Part shown: positions 61,303 to 64,000 of the stretch, piece after piece
How the letters are laid out: the number at the start of each line of letters is the position of its first letter
Numbering within the stretch: the first letter of the stretch is position 1
NCBI GenBank assembly: GCA_015179125.1
Contig: WHVA01000282.1
Location: 1 to 64,000 of the forward strand
DNA from: Gautieria morchelliformis
Lineage: Eukaryota > Basidiomycota > Agaricomycetes > Gomphales > Gomphaceae
Length of the DNA stretch: 64,000 bases
Direction of reading: 5' to 3'
The notes under the pieces: model-generated
The model's input: only the letters and a program-made list of their open reading frames with translations
The model's database searches: none
Told to the model about the DNA's origin: nothing
Translations under genes and position numbers: made by a program

Positions 61303-63732
61303 TCAGTCACAGTCATGGTTAACCGTCAGGTTCGAACCTTCGCGCTCCCAAACACGCCGCGCAGGGACTCGGAAAGTGTTTCCTTCCACAAGCAACACGT
61401 CTAAGGGTAGATATCCTAGCATCGGAGGAAGCTTCGCGATTTCATTATCTCTTATATCCAACTCTTCCAGTCTCCACGCCTCAACTCGGCCTTCACTCTT
61501 AAGCACTTGCGCTACGGCCTCTAATCCCATCAAGTCGCTAATTCTGTTCCCCCTCACCTTAAGTGCTTTTAAGCCTCGGGTCTTTCGTGCTGGATCAGGG
61601 ATGAGAAGTGCGCGTACGCCCGAGAGACATGTGAGCTTGTTGTCGGACAAATCCAACGAGGTGAGCGAAGGAAATAGTGATGCCAATATACTGAAGATGG
61701 GGTCTTTGTGGCTGTCATCGGAGACCAAGACCGAAACCGAGTCGCAAAGACTGCAACAATCCAGACGTAGTTCCTCTAGTGCTGGGAGTAGAGGTTCAGA
61801 CTCCACAATGTTGGCTGGTAGGATGAAGGAAGGGTCGAGGCGTCGGTTGGAGAGGACAAGCACACGCAAAGTACTGGCAAAAGGTTGTGATACGATGACA
61901 GGAAGGGGTAACGTGGGAGCGGGAACAGTGGGATCTGAGCCATCGCTTAGCATTGGCGCGAGAGATCGGGAGCGAGTATGGGCACGCGGTAAGGAACGGG
62001 GTAATGTGAGCGCTGACACTGCTGAGTCGTAATATTGAGTCAAGGTAGGTGTAGGTGATGGATTTTGTGATGAGGAGGAAGAAGACCTGGCAGTAGGTGA
62101 CAGGTCAACAGAAGACAATTGCGCTGCAGCAGCCCGTGCACGGCGCCGGCCGCCTTCAGTTAGTAAACCGTTCTCGGCCTCAACTTCCCAGGCTTCCTTC
62201 AAAGGTTCTGCCTGCTGAGAGTCAGGAATGGTTTGGGCTTTCCTTGACCGACCTTTTTCAGCAATGATCTCCCAGGGCTCTTTCTTGATCCGACTCCCTA
62301 GGATGACACGCACGCCGTCTTCAATCTCTTCCCCTTCCCAAGAGATTGGGCGACCTGGAAAGATCTCACCAACCTTCTCAGTCACTTTTGTCTTCCCAAG
62401 ATCCAAAAGTTCTAGAGTGGCGAATCCTTTCACGGCAGCGAATGAATCGTTTGTTAAATTAGTACCTTCAAGTATCACCTGCTTCAGCTTGCTTAACTGC
62501 GACAGCGCATGCACCAGATTCTTTGCCATCCCAAGTGGATTATTCCCCAGGTCACATTTTGACAGATCTGGGGGAAGGTCTTTCACTGGAACATTGTTGG
62601 CCACCAGTTTATTGCCCGAGGCTAAAAGCTGACGAAGACTGGGGAGCGGTTTAGAGGCGCGCTCAATGGTGGCAGGTGCGAAGAAGGAACTGGCTGAATT
62701 TGAAGATGATGATGAAGATGCAACGACGCTTAGTGGTAAAGTGGTGAGCTGGTTTGAGGAGACATCTAGTGTTGTAAGCATGGGAAGCGTTGCAATGTCC
62801 GTGGGGAGAGACGTCAGCTGGTTCGATGATAGATCTAAGACGACGAGGTTCACGAGGTCTCCCAATGTATCTGGGAGTATCGTCAATCGGTTGTTACGCA
62901 GCTAAAGGGATGTAAGTGGGTAATCGGTTTAATCTCGGGCGAGCTACGTACGTCAAGGGTCTTCAAAGAACCAAACAGTGAAATTTCTGGCTGGATTTCG
63001 ACAATGACGTTGTCACGCAATTTGAGTGCTGTTAGATCTACAGCTTCGAACCATGCAGTTTGAGCACGTTCTTTCGTTTTCCCTGCACGTAGTTCGTCCT
63101 CTGTCTCTTTGGGAGCAAGATTTAGTGGTTTTGGTGTAACACCTAGATGTATCTCGAAGAGGGCGGTGGGGGGAGAAGAAAGAGAACGAGAAGAAAGATT
63201 TAGATTTCCTGTGAAAGGCATGAGACACGCGTGTTATGTTAAAGTGCATGCGCTGACCTGAAGACCGAGCACGTTCAATGCTATCACTTATACTCCACCG
63301 GCTCAGCTCCACCTCATCCACCTGCACTTCTCGGGGTATGTCCTCTGCTAAGGGTTCATGTTTTAGCGTCTTCGAACCTGACTGAGCCCTTTTCGCCTGC
63401 GCACGCTTGAGGGCAATGGCCTCACGAATGCTGAGAGGCGATTTTGGGTCTGGCTGAGGCGAAGGCGGACGAACTGGCACACGCCCGGGTGACTTCGATC
63501 GACTTGATGAACCTATAACTCTTGGAGGTGCTAGAGTGGCTGTCCCGCGTGTGGAGGTGGTCCGGGTTCTGGCAGTCGCAGGATTCACAGAAGAAGATCC
63601 GCGCGTTGAAGTGGTTCTCGTTCTGGGACCCTGAGCGGGTGTCTGGGACGCGCCTCCACGCGTGGAGGTGGTCTTGGTACGTGGCGTCGTCGGTGTCGAC
63701 GACGGTACAACTGGCTTGCGGGGCGTAGACAT
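61303..63732 (-). CDS. Leucine-rich repeat protein (LRRC40-like, L-domain)
   Basis: Three exons (63732-63258, 63208-62952, 62901-61303) with introns of 49 and 50 bp encode 776 residues. The start is the ATG at 63732 (MSTPRKPVV). Residues 1 to about 75 are Ser/Thr/Arg-rich and basic, with three copies of the hexapeptide TTSTRG. An LRR block follows from about residue 215: ALKLRDNVIVEIQPEISLF, LRNNRLTILPDTLGDL, LDLSSNQLTSLPTDIATL, LDVSSNQLTTLPLSV. A Ser/Ala-rich insert and a low-complexity middle (PTARSSSSSSQ) separate it from a second LRR block (LDLSDNKLTCLSGVRALL, LKVRGNRISDLMGL, LDIRDNEIAKLPPMLGYLPL). LRRs bind partner proteins; the partner and pathway are unknown. No signal peptide or membrane span is seen, so it is likely intracellular. 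Confidence 0.82.
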
Positions 63733-64000
63733 GCCTGACAGGGTCAAGAGTTCGAAGCCGCTTTGTTTGAAAGGTGCGGAGTTCGAATTAACTTTGAAGC
63801 TGACCGGGAGAATGGCTCATGTCTTGGCGGAGACAATATATTTTCCAACCTCTCAATGTGAATTTTCCAGTACAGTTAGTCGCACGCTGACAAAAAAAAA
63901 GATATCCCCTTGCTCTGCAAGGGCTCTGCAACTGGTAAATCGTGGGAAGCTGCGGGCGCCAGCTCTGTGGGTACCGGCCCTGGGTCCTCCATTCCGGCAA
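63733..64000. other. Window-edge region upstream of the LRR gene
   Basis: Probable 5' flank of the LRR gene. A 70-codon minus frame (64000-63788) runs off the window and shows no domain. A run of nine A at about 63892-63900 is the only notable sequence. Confidence 0.4.

Noticed and set aside
63788-64000. 70-codon minus-strand ORF at the window end
   Set aside because: No start or domain can be judged because it runs off the window, and its composition is unremarkable.

Overview
The window looks like a chromosome segment of a filamentous basidiomycete, most likely an agaricomycete mushroom. The host genes are intron-rich, with 49-99 bp GT..AG introns and very small exons. They include a tandem pair of basidiomycete-type sesquiterpene synthases, and the rest is packed with chromodomain-bearing Ty3/Gypsy elements. 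No rRNA, convincing tRNA, CRISPR array or bacterial feature was seen.

Layout. 1-2.1 kb holds a window-edge LTR piece, a degenerate pyrimidine-rich repeat and two solo LTRs. 2.1-10.4 kb is Gypsy-A, a decayed chromovirus on the minus strand; it lies against a truncated host-like ORF and carries an intron-containing gene in antisense with a Zn2Cys6-like cysteine pattern. 10.6-14.2 kb holds two DNA-transposon relics: a DDE transposase pseudogene and an internally deleted hAT element. 14.2-21.2 kb is mostly repeats and unassigned DNA, with two striking motif arrays (TCACMTGA and TGASTCA), one intact host gene (mitochondrial acyl carrier protein) and a fragment of 1,3-beta-glucan synthase. 21.2-27.7 kb is Gypsy-C1, an internally deleted element with matching target-site duplications; its gag and integrase are fused in frame and it keeps an extra ORF downstream of integrase. 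A 397-bp solo LTR is nested in one of its LTRs. 27.7-35.2 kb holds an LTR-D copy, truncated Gypsy-B (again with the antisense gene) and Gypsy-E joined head to tail in a chimera. 35.2-44.4 kb is Gypsy-C2, the most complete element (gag, PR, RT, RNase H, IN with chromodomain, extra ORF3). 44.4-48.8 kb is a degenerate, inverted arrangement of a third C-like lineage, split by a 1,022-bp solo LTR.

From 49.5 kb the window becomes ordinary gene space. It holds a tetraspan MARVEL-like membrane protein (minus), two tandem sesquiterpene synthase genes (plus; the first frameshifted, the second intact), the mitochondrial ABC half-transporter ATM1 (plus, 12 exons, intact by my splice model) and a leucine-rich-repeat protein (minus) that converges on ATM1.

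How the parts relate. The host genes are unrelated housekeeping or secondary-metabolism loci and do not form one pathway. The terpene synthases form a small duplicated locus with no recognised tailoring enzymes beside them. The retroelements form at least four families (A/B, C/E/F, and solo-LTR families D, G and H) whose nesting gives a relative insertion order. The most unusual signals are the antisense Zn2Cys6-like gene in Gypsy-A/B, the post-integrase ORF3 of the C family, and the two dense binding-site-like arrays. All splice models come from reading consensus sites and keeping reading phase; none has been tested against RNA.
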